DNA of 25,784 bases, taken from positions 1 through 25,784 of the forward strand of contig CAMLJY010000075.1 of the NCBI GenBank assembly GCA_946480465.1. The letters run 5' to 3'. How positions within the stretch are numbered: the stretch's first letter is position 1; each line of letters starts with the position of its first letter. A program made the translations under genes and the position numbers. Positions 18,925 through 25,784 of the stretch are shown here, piece by piece. A model generated the notes under the pieces. That model did no database searches and had not been told where the DNA came from. It worked only from the letters and a program-made list of their open reading frames with translations. Source of the stretch: an uncultured Burkholderiales bacterium. Lineage in GTDB: Bacteria; Pseudomonadota; Gammaproteobacteria; Burkholderiales; Burkholderiaceae.

Positions 18925-19644
18925 TCAGCGTGCAGACATCTGCACGCTGCCGTTGACGACCACCGTCACGGTGGTCCGTCCCGCCTCCACGGGCACCGGC
19001 TCGTCGGCCGGCGCGGCCTGGGCTGCCATCGCACGGCGGAACATCGGCTGCTGGACCGGGATCGCATCGGCCTGGCCGACGTTGACCTCGCGGATGCCCC
19101 AGCCGCCGAAGCCGAACTGACGCGCATAGTCCTCGGCCCTGGCCTTGAAGCGCTGGATCGCCTGCGCGGCGATCTCGGCCTCGGCCTTCTCGCGCGCTTC
19201 CTTCGACAGGCCATACCCTACGCGCGCCACCGTCATGCCCGGCACGCGCCCCGCCAGCTGGCTGATCGCCGGCATGTCGCGCCCTTCGATCACCAGTTCG
19301 GCCGTGCCCTGCCAGCCGCCCAAGGTGCCGCGCGTGGAATAACGCGGATAGACGCCGAACTGGCCGGTGCGCAAGTCGACCTGGCCGGGGCGCACGGCCC
19401 GCCGTGCTTCGGCCAGCGCGGCGTCGAGCACCTGCCGCAGCTGCGACTGCACGCTGGCGGCGTCGGGCCCCTCGCGGGTCACCGACAGCGTGATGCTCAG
19501 CAGGTCCTGCGGGATCTCGGCCGAGGCTTGCGCCGACAAGGCCAGCACGTTCTGCGGAGGCGGCAGCACCTGCGCCTGCGCCGGCTTCGGCGCCGCAGCG
19601 GCGAGGACCAAGACCAGCGCGGTCAACAGCCGAACGGGTGTCAT
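18925..19644 (-). CDS. Secreted SIMPL-domain (DUF541) protein
   Basis: A 239-residue exported protein. The first 24 residues are a signal peptide (L-L-T-A-L-V-L-V-L-A-A-A-A-P-K-P-A-Q-A-Q-A context). The remainder is a SIMPL domain: L-A-L-S-A-Q-A-S-A-E-I-P-Q-D near the start, then G-W-Q-G-T-A-E-L-V-I-E-G-R-D, K-A-E-A-E-I-A-A-Q-A-I-Q-R-F-K-A-R-A and a conserved C-terminal V-T-V-V-V-N-G-S-V strand. Members are periplasmic or outer-membrane associated and their role is not settled. ATG 19644 has AAGGAG seven bases upstream, better than GTG 19647. It is convergent with bdhA, with the 16-bp palindrome in its last codons. Confidence 0.9.
   Translation of the reverse strand: MTPVRLLTALVLVLAAAAPKPAQAQVLPPPQNVLALSAQASAEIPQDLLSITLSVTREGPDAASVQSQLRQVLDAALAEARRAVRPGQVDLRTGQFGVYPRYSTRGTLGGWQGTAELVIEGRDMPAISQLAGRVPGMTVARVGYGLSKEAREKAEAEIAAQAIQRFKARAEDYARQFGFGGWGIREVNVGQADAIPVQQPMFRRAMAAQAAPADEPVPVEAGRTTVTVVVNGSVQMSAR
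18930..18945. repeat. 16-bp near-palindrome, chromosomal copy with longest arms
   Basis: GTGCAGACATCTGCAC is flanked so that the full element AGCGTGCAGA-CA-TCTGCACGCT has perfect 10-bp arms around a 2-base centre. It lies at the end of the SIMPL gene, just past the convergent bdhA stop. Without a U-tract it is a poor terminator. Confidence 0.75.
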
Positions 19645-19734
19645 CACGAGGCTCCTTCTTCCGGGAAGCCGGGCACTCTATCCCGCCTGTGCTGCCACGG
19701 ACGTCAGACCGCTCCTACGTTGCAGCCGCAAGAG

Positions 19735-19799
19735 TTGTAACAGAGGGTCCGGATGGGGTAAAACCCATGATCGCGCCCCGCACAATGCCTCTGTTACAA
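19735..19799. promoter_or_regulatory. Perfect 12-bp inverted repeat upstream of ompR
   Basis: TTGTAACAGAGG (19735-19746) and CCTCTGTTACAA (19788-19799) are perfect inverted arms 41 bases apart, ending 14 bases before the ompR start. Each arm contains TGTAACA, which resembles half-sites bound by OmpR in enterobacteria. A smaller palindrome, ATGGG/CCCAT (19753-19768), lies between. TTGTAA may also serve as a -35 box. Autoregulation by OmpR is the simplest reading. Confidence 0.65.
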
Positions 19800-19813
19800 A
19801 TTCGGAGTCCTGC

Positions 19814-20548
19814 ATGAATGCGCCTGCCAACGCCCGCGCCGACCGCATCGTCGTGGTCGACGACGACGCCCGCATCCGCGACCTGCTTCGCCGCTACCTG
19901 ACACAGGAGGGGTTCGAGGTACTGCTCGCGGAGGACGCGAAGGCTTTGAACCGCCTGATGACGCGCGAGACGATCGACCTGATCGTGCTCGACCTGATGC
20001 TGCCAGGGGAGGACGGCCTCTCGATCTGCCGCCGCCTGCGGGCCGCCAACGACACCACGCCCATCATCATGCTGACCGCCAAGGTCGAGGACGTGGACCG
20101 CATCGTCGGCCTGGAAGTCGGCGCCGACGACTACCTGCCCAAGCCCTTCAACCCGCGCGAGCTGCTGGCGCGCATCCACGCCGTGCTGCGCCGCCGCCCG
20201 GCGCCGGAAGCCCCCGGCGCCCCGTCGAAGGAAGCCCAGACCGTCACCTTCGGCCCCTTCGAGTTCGACCTCTCGCTGCGCCGCCTGACCAAGAGCGGCG
20301 AGCAGATCGCGCTGACGACCGGCGAGTTCTCGATGCTGAAAGCGCTGGTGCGCCATCCGCGCCAGCCGCTGTCGCGCGACAAGCTGGCCCAACTGGCCCG
20401 CGGCCGCGAGTTCGAACCCTTCGACCGCAGCCTGGACGTGCAGGTCTCGCGCCTGCGCAAGATGATCGAACCCGACCCCTCGCAGCCACGCTACATCCAG
20501 ACCGTGTGGGGCGTCGGCTACGTCTTCGTTCCGGACGGCGCGACCTGA
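19814..20548 (+). CDS. ompR: OmpR-type response regulator
   Basis: A 244-residue two-component regulator. The receiver domain has the acidic pair Asp16/Asp17 (V-V-V-D-D-D), phospho-acceptor Asp60 in I-V-L-D-L-M-L-P-G-E-D-G, Thr88 and Lys110 in Y-L-P-K-P-F. The winged-helix domain spans about 145-240, with F-S-M-L-K-A-L-V, S-L-D-V-Q-V-S-R-L-R-K-M-I-E and V-W-G-V-G-Y-V-F. The G-R-E-F-E-P-F-D-R-S-L-D run is characteristic of OmpR; the Bordetella relative is RisA. It is followed by its kinase gene and preceded by a perfect inverted repeat suggesting autoregulation. Start ATG 19814 was chosen because the receiver begins a few residues later. Confidence 0.95.
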   Translation: MNAPANARADRIVVVDDDARIRDLLRRYLTQEGFEVLLAEDAKALNRLMTRETIDLIVLDLMLPGEDGLSICRRLRAANDTTPIIMLTAKVEDVDRIVGLEVGADDYLPKPFNPRELLARIHAVLRRRPAPEAPGAPSKEAQTVTFGPFEFDLSLRRLTKSGEQIALTTGEFSMLKALVRHPRQPLSRDKLAQLARGREFEPFDRSLDVQVSRLRKMIEPDPSQPRYIQTVWGVGYVFVPDGAT

Positions 20549-20716
20549 GCATGCCTTCCGCCCCGCGCCCACCCGTGACGCCCAGTCGGCGCCACGGGTG
20601 CCGCGGCCTGCCCGGTGCCCGTCCACCCCACCATGACCGCACGTTCCTCGGCCATCAGAAGCTCGACGACCACCCTGCGCGAAGCACGCGTCCCCACCGA
20701 CGTGCTGCACGCTGAC

Positions 20717-22054
20717 ATGCCGAAGCGCAAAGGCCTGGCGCTGAGCCTGTTCTGGCGCACCTTCTTCCTGCTGGCGCTGCTGCTGGGCGGCGGCATCTTC
20801 GCGTGGGTGCAGACGCTGCGTGCGCTGGAGTCCGAGCCGCGCGTGGTGCTGGCGGCGCAGCAGATCGCCAGCCTGGTGAATCTCTCGCGCGAGGGGCTGC
20901 GCTACGCCGACCGCATCAACCGCGTCGCGCTGGTCAAGGCCATGAAGACCAGCGAGGAGATCCGTGTCACCCCCCGGGAGCCGGGCGACAAATGGGAACC
21001 CTTTGAAGAGGACCGTTTCACGCGCAAGGTGGGCGGCGAGATCCGCTCCCGCCTGGGGCCGGACACCATCGTCGCACGCAGCGTGAACGGCCAGCCGGGC
21101 CTCTGGGTCGGCTTCTCGATCGAGAGCGATTCCTGGTGGCTGCAGGCCGAGGCGCAGCGCATCCACCCGCTGACGCGCGACACATGGGTGGTGTGGGTCG
21201 GCATCGCCGTGCTCGCGACCATCATCGGCTCGATCGCCATCGCCCGGCTGATCAACCGGCCGCTGCGCGACCTGTCCTTCGCCGCCAGCCGCATCCGCGC
21301 GGGCGAGTACGACTCGCGCCTGGACGAGGACACGCTGACCGGCGAGATCCGCGAGGTCAACATGGGCTTCAACCGCATGGCGCGCGAGCTGGCCAAGGTG
21401 GAGGAAGACCGGGCGGTGATGCTGGCCGGCATCAGCCACGACCTGCGCACCCCGCTGGCGCGCCTGCGCCTGGAAGCCGAAATGAGCGTCACCGACGACG
21501 AGGCGCGCCGCAACATGGCCTCCGACATCGACCAGCTGGACGCCATCATCGACAAGTTCATGGACTACGCGCGGCCGGGCGAAACGCACCTGCGTCCGGT
21601 GCACCTGTCCAAGCTGATCGACAAGGAAGCCTCGGCCTTCCGCGACCCGTCGGAGATCCAGATCACCTCCAAGGTGGCGATCGACCTGGTGGTGATGGCC
21701 GACGAGATCGAGCTGGGCCGCGTCTTCGCCAACCTGTTCGAGAACGCGCGGCGCTACGGTCGCACCACCGAGACCGGCATCGCCATCGTCACCGTCAGCT
21801 ACGTGCGCTCCGGCCCCTGGGTGATCACCACGGTGCGCGACCGCGGCCCCGGCGTGGCGCCGGAGAAGCTGTCGCAGCTGACCACGCCCTTCTTCCGTGG
21901 CGACGCGGCCCGCACCGCCGCCACCGGCGCCGGCCTGGGCCTGGCCATCGTCGAGAAGGCGATGCAGCGCATGGGCGGATCGGTGGAAGTGGCCAATGCG
22001 CCGGACGGCGGCCTGATGCTGCACATCCGCCTGAAGCGCGCGCCGACGCCCTGA
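20717..22054 (+). CDS. envZ: EnvZ-type sensor histidine kinase
   Basis: A 445-residue inner-membrane kinase, partner of OmpR. Membrane helices lie at about 12-32 and 157-177, enclosing a periplasmic sensor domain. HAMP follows (N-R-P-L-R-D-L at 180-186). The H-box is I-S-H-D-L-R-T-P-L-A-R-L, with His241. The N-box is F-E-N-A-R-R-Y-G (Asn343), G1 is D-R-G-P-G-V and G2 is G-A-G-L-G-L-A. The length fits E. coli EnvZ (450). In-frame ATG 20633 and GTG 20615 could add 28 or 34 residues; none of the starts has a good ribosome site, and 20717 was chosen because family members begin near S-L-F-W-R-T-F-F. Confidence 0.92.
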   Translation: MPKRKGLALSLFWRTFFLLALLLGGGIFAWVQTLRALESEPRVVLAAQQIASLVNLSREGLRYADRINRVALVKAMKTSEEIRVTPREPGDKWEPFEEDRFTRKVGGEIRSRLGPDTIVARSVNGQPGLWVGFSIESDSWWLQAEAQRIHPLTRDTWVVWVGIAVLATIIGSIAIARLINRPLRDLSFAASRIRAGEYDSRLDEDTLTGEIREVNMGFNRMARELAKVEEDRAVMLAGISHDLRTPLARLRLEAEMSVTDDEARRNMASDIDQLDAIIDKFMDYARPGETHLRPVHLSKLIDKEASAFRDPSEIQITSKVAIDLVVMADEIELGRVFANLFENARRYGRTTETGIAIVTVSYVRSGPWVITTVRDRGPGVAPEKLSQLTTPFFRGDAARTAATGAGLGLAIVEKAMQRMGGSVEVANAPDGGLMLHIRLKRAPTP

Positions 22055-22130
22055 AGGCGGGTGCGCCGCGGCGCGGTTTGCGTCAGCGCAAGGACGCGGC
22101 GCGCGGCGCTTGAACGGTCCTCCAGCAGCC

Positions 22131-22158
22131 CTTGAAATCCTCCGGCCGGGTCCTAGAT
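22131..22158 (+). promoter_or_regulatory. Candidate heat-shock (sigma-32) promoter
   Basis: CTTGAAA is a perfect sigma-32 -35 element. After a 14-base spacer comes CCTAGAT, a partial match to the usual -10. It lies about 60 bases before the first Hsp20 gene. The leader contains ATCGGA/TCCGAT arms (22169-22197 region) that could fold near the ribosome site. Confidence 0.5.
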
Positions 22159-22219
22159 CGGATCCATCGGACGGTGGCCCAGCGCCCCTTCCGATAGGAA
22201 CCACCCACGGAGGACCCTC

Positions 22220-22657
22220 ATGTATCAAAGCCTGTTTTCGCGCGACCTGTTCGCCGAGCTGGACCGCCTGCAGCGCGAGATGCAGCAGGCCTTTGACCAG
22301 TCGCCCACCATCCGCGGCCACGCCCGCGGCGGCTACCCGGCGCTGAACATCGGCGGCACGCCGTCCAGTGTCGAGATCTACGCGTTCGCGCCGGGGCTGG
22401 ATCCCGCCGCGATCGACGTCAACCTCGACCGCGGCGTGCTGACGCTGGCCGGCGAACGCAAGCCGGACCTGCCGAAGACCGACGAGAAGACCACGCTGCA
22501 CGCCAACGAGCGCTTCAGCGGCCGCTTCCGCCGCGTCGTCAGCCTGCCCGATGACATCGACCCGAACGCGGTCACGGCCAACTACCGCGACGGCGTGCTG
22601 CACGTCAGCATCCAGCGCCGCGCCTCGGCCCAGCCGCGCCGCATCGAAGTGCAATGA
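22220..22657 (+). CDS. Small heat-shock protein (Hsp20), first of three
   Basis: A 145-residue ATP-independent holdase. The N-terminal region (L-F-A-E-L-D-R-L-Q-R-E-M-Q-Q-A-F) precedes an alpha-crystallin domain at about 40-138. The domain has V-E-I-Y-A-F-A-P-G-L-D-P-A-A-I-D-V, the strand G-V-L-T-L-A-G-E-R-K, F-S-G-R-F-R-R-V-V-S-L-P and the closing Y-R-D-G-V-L-H-V. The short C-terminus has R-R-I-E-V. GGAGG six bases upstream supports ATG 22220. It heads a three-gene sHSP cluster, preceded by a sigma-32-like promoter. Confidence 0.95.
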   Translation: MYQSLFSRDLFAELDRLQREMQQAFDQSPTIRGHARGGYPALNIGGTPSSVEIYAFAPGLDPAAIDVNLDRGVLTLAGERKPDLPKTDEKTTLHANERFSGRFRRVVSLPDDIDPNAVTANYRDGVLHVSIQRRASAQPRRIEVQ

Positions 22658-22674
22658 ATTTCAGGAGTCGGACC

Positions 22675-23055
22675 ATGAATGCCGTCACGCAAACCCGCGA
22701 CAACACCACCCCCAGCCGCAATGAACCGGCGCTGTGGCCGCCGGTCGACGTCATCGAGGACACGACGGGCATCACGCTGTATGCGGACCTGCCGGGCGTG
22801 CCGCGCGACAAGCTGAACCTGCGCGTCGATGGCGACACGCTGGCGATCGAGGCCGAGCTGGCGCTGGCCGTGCCCCAAGGCATGGAAGCCAGCCATGCCG
22901 AGGTCAACCTGGCCCGCTACCGCCGCGCCTTCGCGCTGAGCAAGGAGCTGGACGCCGACAAGGTCAGCGCGGAGCTCACCCAGGGCGTGCTGCGCGTGCG
23001 CATTCCGAAGGCGCCACATGCCCAGCCGCGCAAGATCGCGGTGAACATCGGCTGA
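22675..23055 (+). CDS. Small heat-shock protein (Hsp20), second
   Basis: A 126-residue alpha-crystallin protein with a short N-terminal arm. Domain marks are P-P-V-D-V-I-E-D-T-T-G-I-T-L-Y-A-D-L-P-G-V, D-T-L-A-I-E-A-E, Y-R-R-A-F-A-L and T-Q-G-V-L-R-V-R-I-P-K, ending in P-R-K-I-A-V (the I-x-V tail used for oligomer assembly). AGGAG seven bases before ATG 22675 makes this start better than ATG 22654, which overlaps the preceding stop. Small HSPs of different length in tandem often co-assemble. Confidence 0.93.
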   Translation: MNAVTQTRDNTTPSRNEPALWPPVDVIEDTTGITLYADLPGVPRDKLNLRVDGDTLAIEAELALAVPQGMEASHAEVNLARYRRAFALSKELDADKVSAELTQGVLRVRIPKAPHAQPRKIAVNIG

Positions 23056-23100
23056 GGCCACGGGGCCGGGCCGTGGCTCGGCCGCGGTGCGGCCCACCAC

Positions 23101-23124
23101 GGAAAGACCGGGCCGCTCCGGTTT
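23101..23124 (+). terminator. Weak hairpin with T-run between Hsp20 genes
   Basis: AAGACCGG and CCGGTTTT can pair (one G-U) around GCCGCT and end in TTTT. A second, GC-only hairpin (GCCACGG/CCGTGGC, 23057-23077) lies just upstream. They may attenuate read-through into the third gene. Confidence 0.35.
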
Positions 23125-23194
23125 TCCTGGCCCGGCGGGCGGGACTGGTCACGGCCCTGCCCAGGAGGCACTCACGATTGAATGGAGGTCTGTG

Positions 23195-23701
23195 ATGAAG
23201 ATGCACGACATCAAGCACGGCTTCGGTTCACTGTGGGACACGGTGGCCGAAGGCTGGAGCCGGTTGCGCGAATCGGCCGGCAGCGCGCTGACGCGCTTTC
23301 GGCCGAGCGACACTGCCAACCTGCCGCCGCGCGCCGAAATCGACGACAGCGCATTCCTGCCCTCGCACGGCTGGGCCATGATCGGCGGCGACGTCTTCGA
23401 AGACGATCGTCGCGTGCTGGTCCGCCTCGAAGTGCCGGGCATGGACAAGAAGGACTTCCATATCGACGTCCTCGGCGACACGCTGACGGTGCGCGGCGAG
23501 AAGCGCTTCGAGCGGGAAGCGAGCGAAGGCCGCTGGCGCGTGCTGCAGTGCGCCTACGGTCACTTCCACCGCAGCGTGCCGCTGCCGACGGCGGTGAAAA
23601 GCGAGGAAGCCCGCGCCACCTACCGCGACGGCGTGCTGCGCATCGAGCTGCCCAAGGCCGAGGCTCGCAGGCCTCGCACGGTGGAAGTGAAACTCGCCTG
23701 A
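23195..23701 (+). CDS. Small heat-shock protein (Hsp20), third
   Basis: A 168-residue member with a longer N-terminal arm (H-G-F-G-S-L-W-D-T-V-A-E-G-W-S-R-L-R-E-S-A) typical of a Burkholderiales sHSP subgroup. The alpha-crystallin domain at about 65-165 has V-L-V-R-L-E-V-P-G-M-D-K-K-D-F, D-T-L-T-V-R-G-E-K-R, G-H-F-H-R-S-V-P-L-P and Y-R-D-G-V-L-R-I-E-L-P-K, ending R-T-V-E-V-K. GGAGG six bases upstream fixes ATG 23195. It is separated from the second gene by 139 bases with hairpins, so its expression may be partly independent. Confidence 0.93.
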   Translation: MKMHDIKHGFGSLWDTVAEGWSRLRESAGSALTRFRPSDTANLPPRAEIDDSAFLPSHGWAMIGGDVFEDDRRVLVRLEVPGMDKKDFHIDVLGDTLTVRGEKRFEREASEGRWRVLQCAYGHFHRSVPLPTAVKSEEARATYRDGVLRIELPKAEARRPRTVEVKLA

Positions 23702-23726
23702 GCGCCTGGGGGGGCGATCAGCTCCT

Positions 23727-24230
23727 TCAGGGCAGGTCGGACGGCGGCCGCCACAGCAGGCACACCGCCCGCGCCTCGATCGCCCGACCCTCGCCCACCG
23801 GCCCCATCTTCTCGGCCGTCTTGGCCTTCACGTTGACCGCATCGGCCCCCAGTTGCAGGGCCGCGGCGATGCGCTCGCGCATCGCCGGGATGTGCGGCGC
23901 CATCTTCGGGGCCTGGGCGACGATGGTGCTGTCCACATTGATCAGCTGCCAGCCGCCCATCCTCACGCGGCGGTAGGCCTCCTCCAGCAGCAGCACCGAA
24001 TCCGCGCCCTTGAACTGGGGGTCGGTGTCCGAGAAATGGCGGCCGATGTCGCCCAGGCCCGCGGCGCCCAGGATCGCATCGGTGATCGCGTGCAGCAGCG
24101 CATCCGCATCGGAATGGCCGAGCAGGCCGTGCGTGTGTGGGATGTTGATACCACCCAGGATGAGCGGCCGTCCGGTGACGAGGGCATGGGTGTCCCATCC
24201 TTCGCCGATGCGCAAGCCCAGGGGATTCAT
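23727..24230 (-). CDS. ispF: 2-C-methyl-D-erythritol 2,4-cyclodiphosphate synthase
   Basis: A 167-residue enzyme of the MEP isoprenoid pathway that cyclises CDP-methylerythritol 2-phosphate with release of CMP. Metal-binding Asp and His lie in G-E-G-W-D-T-H-A-L near the N-terminus; further marks are [34 protein letters not shown] and [11 protein letters not shown]. Length fits the family. It overlaps ispD by four bases (ATGA), the common ispDF arrangement. Confidence 0.96.
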   Translation of the reverse strand: MNPLGLRIGEGWDTHALVTGRPLILGGINIPHTHGLLGHSDADALLHAITDAILGAAGLGDIGRHFSDTDPQFKGADSVLLLEEAYRRVRMGGWQLINVDSTIVAQAPKMAPHIPAMRERIAAALQLGADAVNVKAKTAEKMGPVGEGRAIEARAVCLLWRPPSDLP

Positions 24231-24943
24231 CGGGTCCTCAGCAGTCGTTCGGCCAGCGCGAAATCGCCCGGCCAGGTGATCTTGAAGTTCTCGGCGTCGC
24301 CATGGACCAGCTTCGGTGCATGTCCCAGCGCCTCGACGGCGCTGGCCTCGTCGGTCACCGCATCGCCGCCGGCGGCCAGCGCCGGGCGCAGCAGGCCCAG
24401 GCGGAACATCTGCGGCGTCTGCGCCGCCCACTTGGCGCCGCGGTCGATGGTGGCTGCGCTGCGGCCGTCCGCATCGGCCTGCTTCAGCGTGTCGGCCACC
24501 GGCAGCGCCAGCAGGCCGCCGACCTCGTCGTCCTCGCAGGCGTCGATCAGGCGATCGACCCATTCCGGCCGCAGCAGGCCGCGCGCGGCATCGTGCACCA
24601 GGACCCAGTCGTGCGCTTGCACGCCGCGCGCCAGCAGTTCGTCAAGGCCATTGGCCACCGATTGCGCGCGTGTCGCGCCGCCGCAGCGGGCGGTCCAGGC
24701 CTGCTCGCCGGCGAAGTCCGGCACGGCGGCTTCGAACTGCGCATCGTCCGGCGCCAGCACGACCAGGGTGGCTTGCAGGCGCGGCACTTGCTGCAGCGCC
24801 GCCAGCGTGTGAGCCACCAGCGGCCGGCGGGCCAGCATGGCGTACTGCTTGGGTCCGGCCGCACCGGCGCGGGCACCGATACCGGCGCAAGGCACCAATG
24901 CAAAGAATCGCGGCGCGAGGCCGACGGCGTATGAAGAGGACAT
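24227..24943 (-). CDS. ispD: 2-C-methyl-D-erythritol 4-phosphate cytidylyltransferase
   Basis: A 238-residue enzyme that couples CTP with methylerythritol 4-phosphate, the step two before IspF. The nucleotide-binding loop is [18 protein letters not shown]; other family marks are [22 protein letters not shown] and [10 protein letters not shown] 24943 lies 75 bases from the divergent mfd start. The N-terminal [11 protein letters not shown] adds a few residues before the core, so a later start is possible but none is better supported. Confidence 0.95.
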   Translation of the reverse strand: MSSSYAVGLAPRFFALVPCAGIGARAGAAGPKQYAMLARRPLVAHTLAALQQVPRLQATLVVLAPDDAQFEAAVPDFAGEQAWTARCGGATRAQSVANGLDELLARGVQAHDWVLVHDAARGLLRPEWVDRLIDACEDDEVGGLLALPVADTLKQADADGRSAATIDRGAKWAAQTPQMFRLGLLRPALAAGGDAVTDEASAVEALGHAPKLVHGDAENFKITWPGDFALAERLLRTR

Positions 24944-24976
24944 CGGCCGCGATTCTAAAATTCGGCTTTGTCGAGC

Positions 24977-24999
24977 CGCCCCGGCACCGCGCCGGGGCG
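24977..24999 (+). promoter_or_regulatory. Hairpin in the mfd leader
   Basis: A 9-bp stem, CGCCCCGGC/GCCGGGGCG with loop ACCGC, is followed by TCTTGCTTTCTTGG. It resembles a weak terminator or attenuator between the divergent ispD and mfd starts. Confidence 0.4.
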
Positions 25000-25018
25000 T
25001 CTTGCTTTCTTGGAACCC

Positions 25019-25784
25019 ATGCAACTTCCATCGATCGCGCCCGGAAAGCGCTACACCCTGCCCCGCCCGATCGGGTCCGCCGATGCGCTGCTGCTGGCGC
25101 GGCTGGCCGAGGCCCGCGTTGCCGAGAAACGCTTGCTGGCGATCGTCACCGCCGAGCCGGCCGACGCGCAGCGCCTGGCCGACGAACTGCCCTTCTTCGC
25201 GCCCAAGCTGCGCACCACCGTCTTCCCCGATTGGGAGACGCTGCCCTACGACACCTTCAGCCCGCACCAGGACCTGATCTCCGAGCGCCTGGCGACGCTG
25301 TGGCGCATCCACAGCCGCGAGGCCGACGTCGTGCTGCTGCCCGCCACCACCGCGCTGACGCGGCTGGCGCCACCGAGCTTCCTGGCCGGCACCACCTTCC
25401 AGTTCAAGCAGAAAACCAAGCTGGACGAAGCGGCACTGAAGGCGCAGCTGACCCTGGCCGGCTACAACCACGTCAGCCAGGTCGTCTCGCCCGGCGAATA
25501 CGCGGTGCGCGGCGGCCTGATCGACCTCTTCCCGATGGGCTCGCCGGTGCCCTACCGCGTCGACCTGTTCGACAACGAGGTCGACTCGATCCGCACCTTC
25601 GACCCCGACAGCCAGCGCAGCCTGTACCCCGTGCCCGAGGTGCGCCTGCTGCCCGGCCGCGAGTTCCCGATGGACGAGGCGGCGCGCACCGTATTCCGGC
25701 AGCGCTGGCGCGAAAAGCTTGAAGGTGATCCGACCAAGAGCCGCATCTACAAGGACATCGCGCAGGGCATCGCCACCGCCGGCA
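25019..25784 (+). CDS. mfd: Transcription-repair coupling factor Mfd, N-terminal part
   Basis: The first 255 residues of a protein normally about 1,150 long; the rest lies past the right edge. Mfd removes RNA polymerase stalled at DNA lesions and recruits UvrA. The visible part is the UvrB-like N-terminal region: F-P-D-W-E-T-L-P-Y-D-T-F-S-P-H-Q-D-L-I-S-E-R, then L-P-A-T-T-A-L-T-R-L-A-P-P and G-E-Y-A-V-R-G-G-L-I-D-L-F-P-M-G with F-D-N-E-V-D-S-I-R-T-F-D-P-D-S-Q-R-S. The helicase motors are not in the window. ATG 25019 follows GGAA with a short spacer. Confidence 0.95.
   Translation, partial: MQLPSIAPGKRYTLPRPIGSADALLLARLAEARVAEKRLLAIVTAEPADAQRLADELPFFAPKLRTTVFPDWETLPYDTFSPHQDLISERLATLWRIHSREADVVLLPATTALTRLAPPSFLAGTTFQFKQKTKLDEAALKAQLTLAGYNHVSQVVSPGEYAVRGGLIDLFPMGSPVPYRVDLFDNEVDSIRTFDPDSQRSLYPVPEVRLLPGREFPMDEAARTVFRQRWREKLEGDPTKSRIYKDIAQGIATAG

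Noticed and set aside
19715..22654. A 979-codon minus-strand open frame opposite ompR, envZ and the first Hsp20 gene
   Set aside because: Antisense shadow of three clear genes; it crosses their intergenic gaps only because stop codons are rare at this GC content.

Overview
The window is high-GC DNA from a betaproteobacterium, most probably a PHA-storing member of Burkholderiales. This rests on a PhaR repressor, a 3-hydroxybutyrate dehydrogenase, an OmpR/EnvZ pair, a RelA with a degenerate HD region, a secreted protein with a C-terminal domain common in that order, and ispD-ispF divergent from mfd. The exact genus cannot be read from the sequence alone.

Positions 1 to about 9082 are one arm of a temperate prophage with a lambda-like genetic switch. 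A Cro-like gene runs leftwards (1763-1443), followed by a CII-like regulator, two small genes and the start of a primase-like protein cut by the window edge. Divergently, a CI/S24-type repressor runs rightwards (to 2547). It is followed by a recognisable promoter with operator-like repeats (2574-2629) and a tightly overlapping operon of 14 mostly small genes, ending in a frameshifted gene and an intrinsic terminator at 9060-9082. Recognised members are a deoxynucleoside monophosphate kinase and a large ParB-like protein with a cysteine cluster. No integrase, structural or lysis gene is present, so they must lie left of the window, and the exact attachment site is not identified.

From about 9083 to the end the DNA is chromosomal. 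In order: phaR (minus); deoC plus a double-domain ALDH16-type aldehyde dehydrogenase (plus), an apparent deoxyribose-phosphate/acetaldehyde route; a secreted Asp-box propeller protein; tRNA-Val(GAC) with promoter and terminator (minus); an alpha/beta hydrolase-relA operon (minus); bdhA (plus); a secreted SIMPL-domain protein (minus); ompR-envZ (plus) behind a perfect 12-bp inverted repeat; three Hsp20 genes behind a sigma-32-like promoter; ispD-ispF (minus); and the 5' part of mfd (plus).

The most unusual signals are: a 16-bp near-palindrome (best copy GTGCAGACATCTGCAC) recurring five times in the prophage arm and once in the host region, possibly a parS-like target of the orphan ParB-like protein; a 33-bp palindrome-containing repeat present three times and read in the same amino-acid frame in two different genes; a phage repressor whose catalytic lysine position is arginine; and a clean +1 frameshift at a run of five C residues in the last prophage gene.
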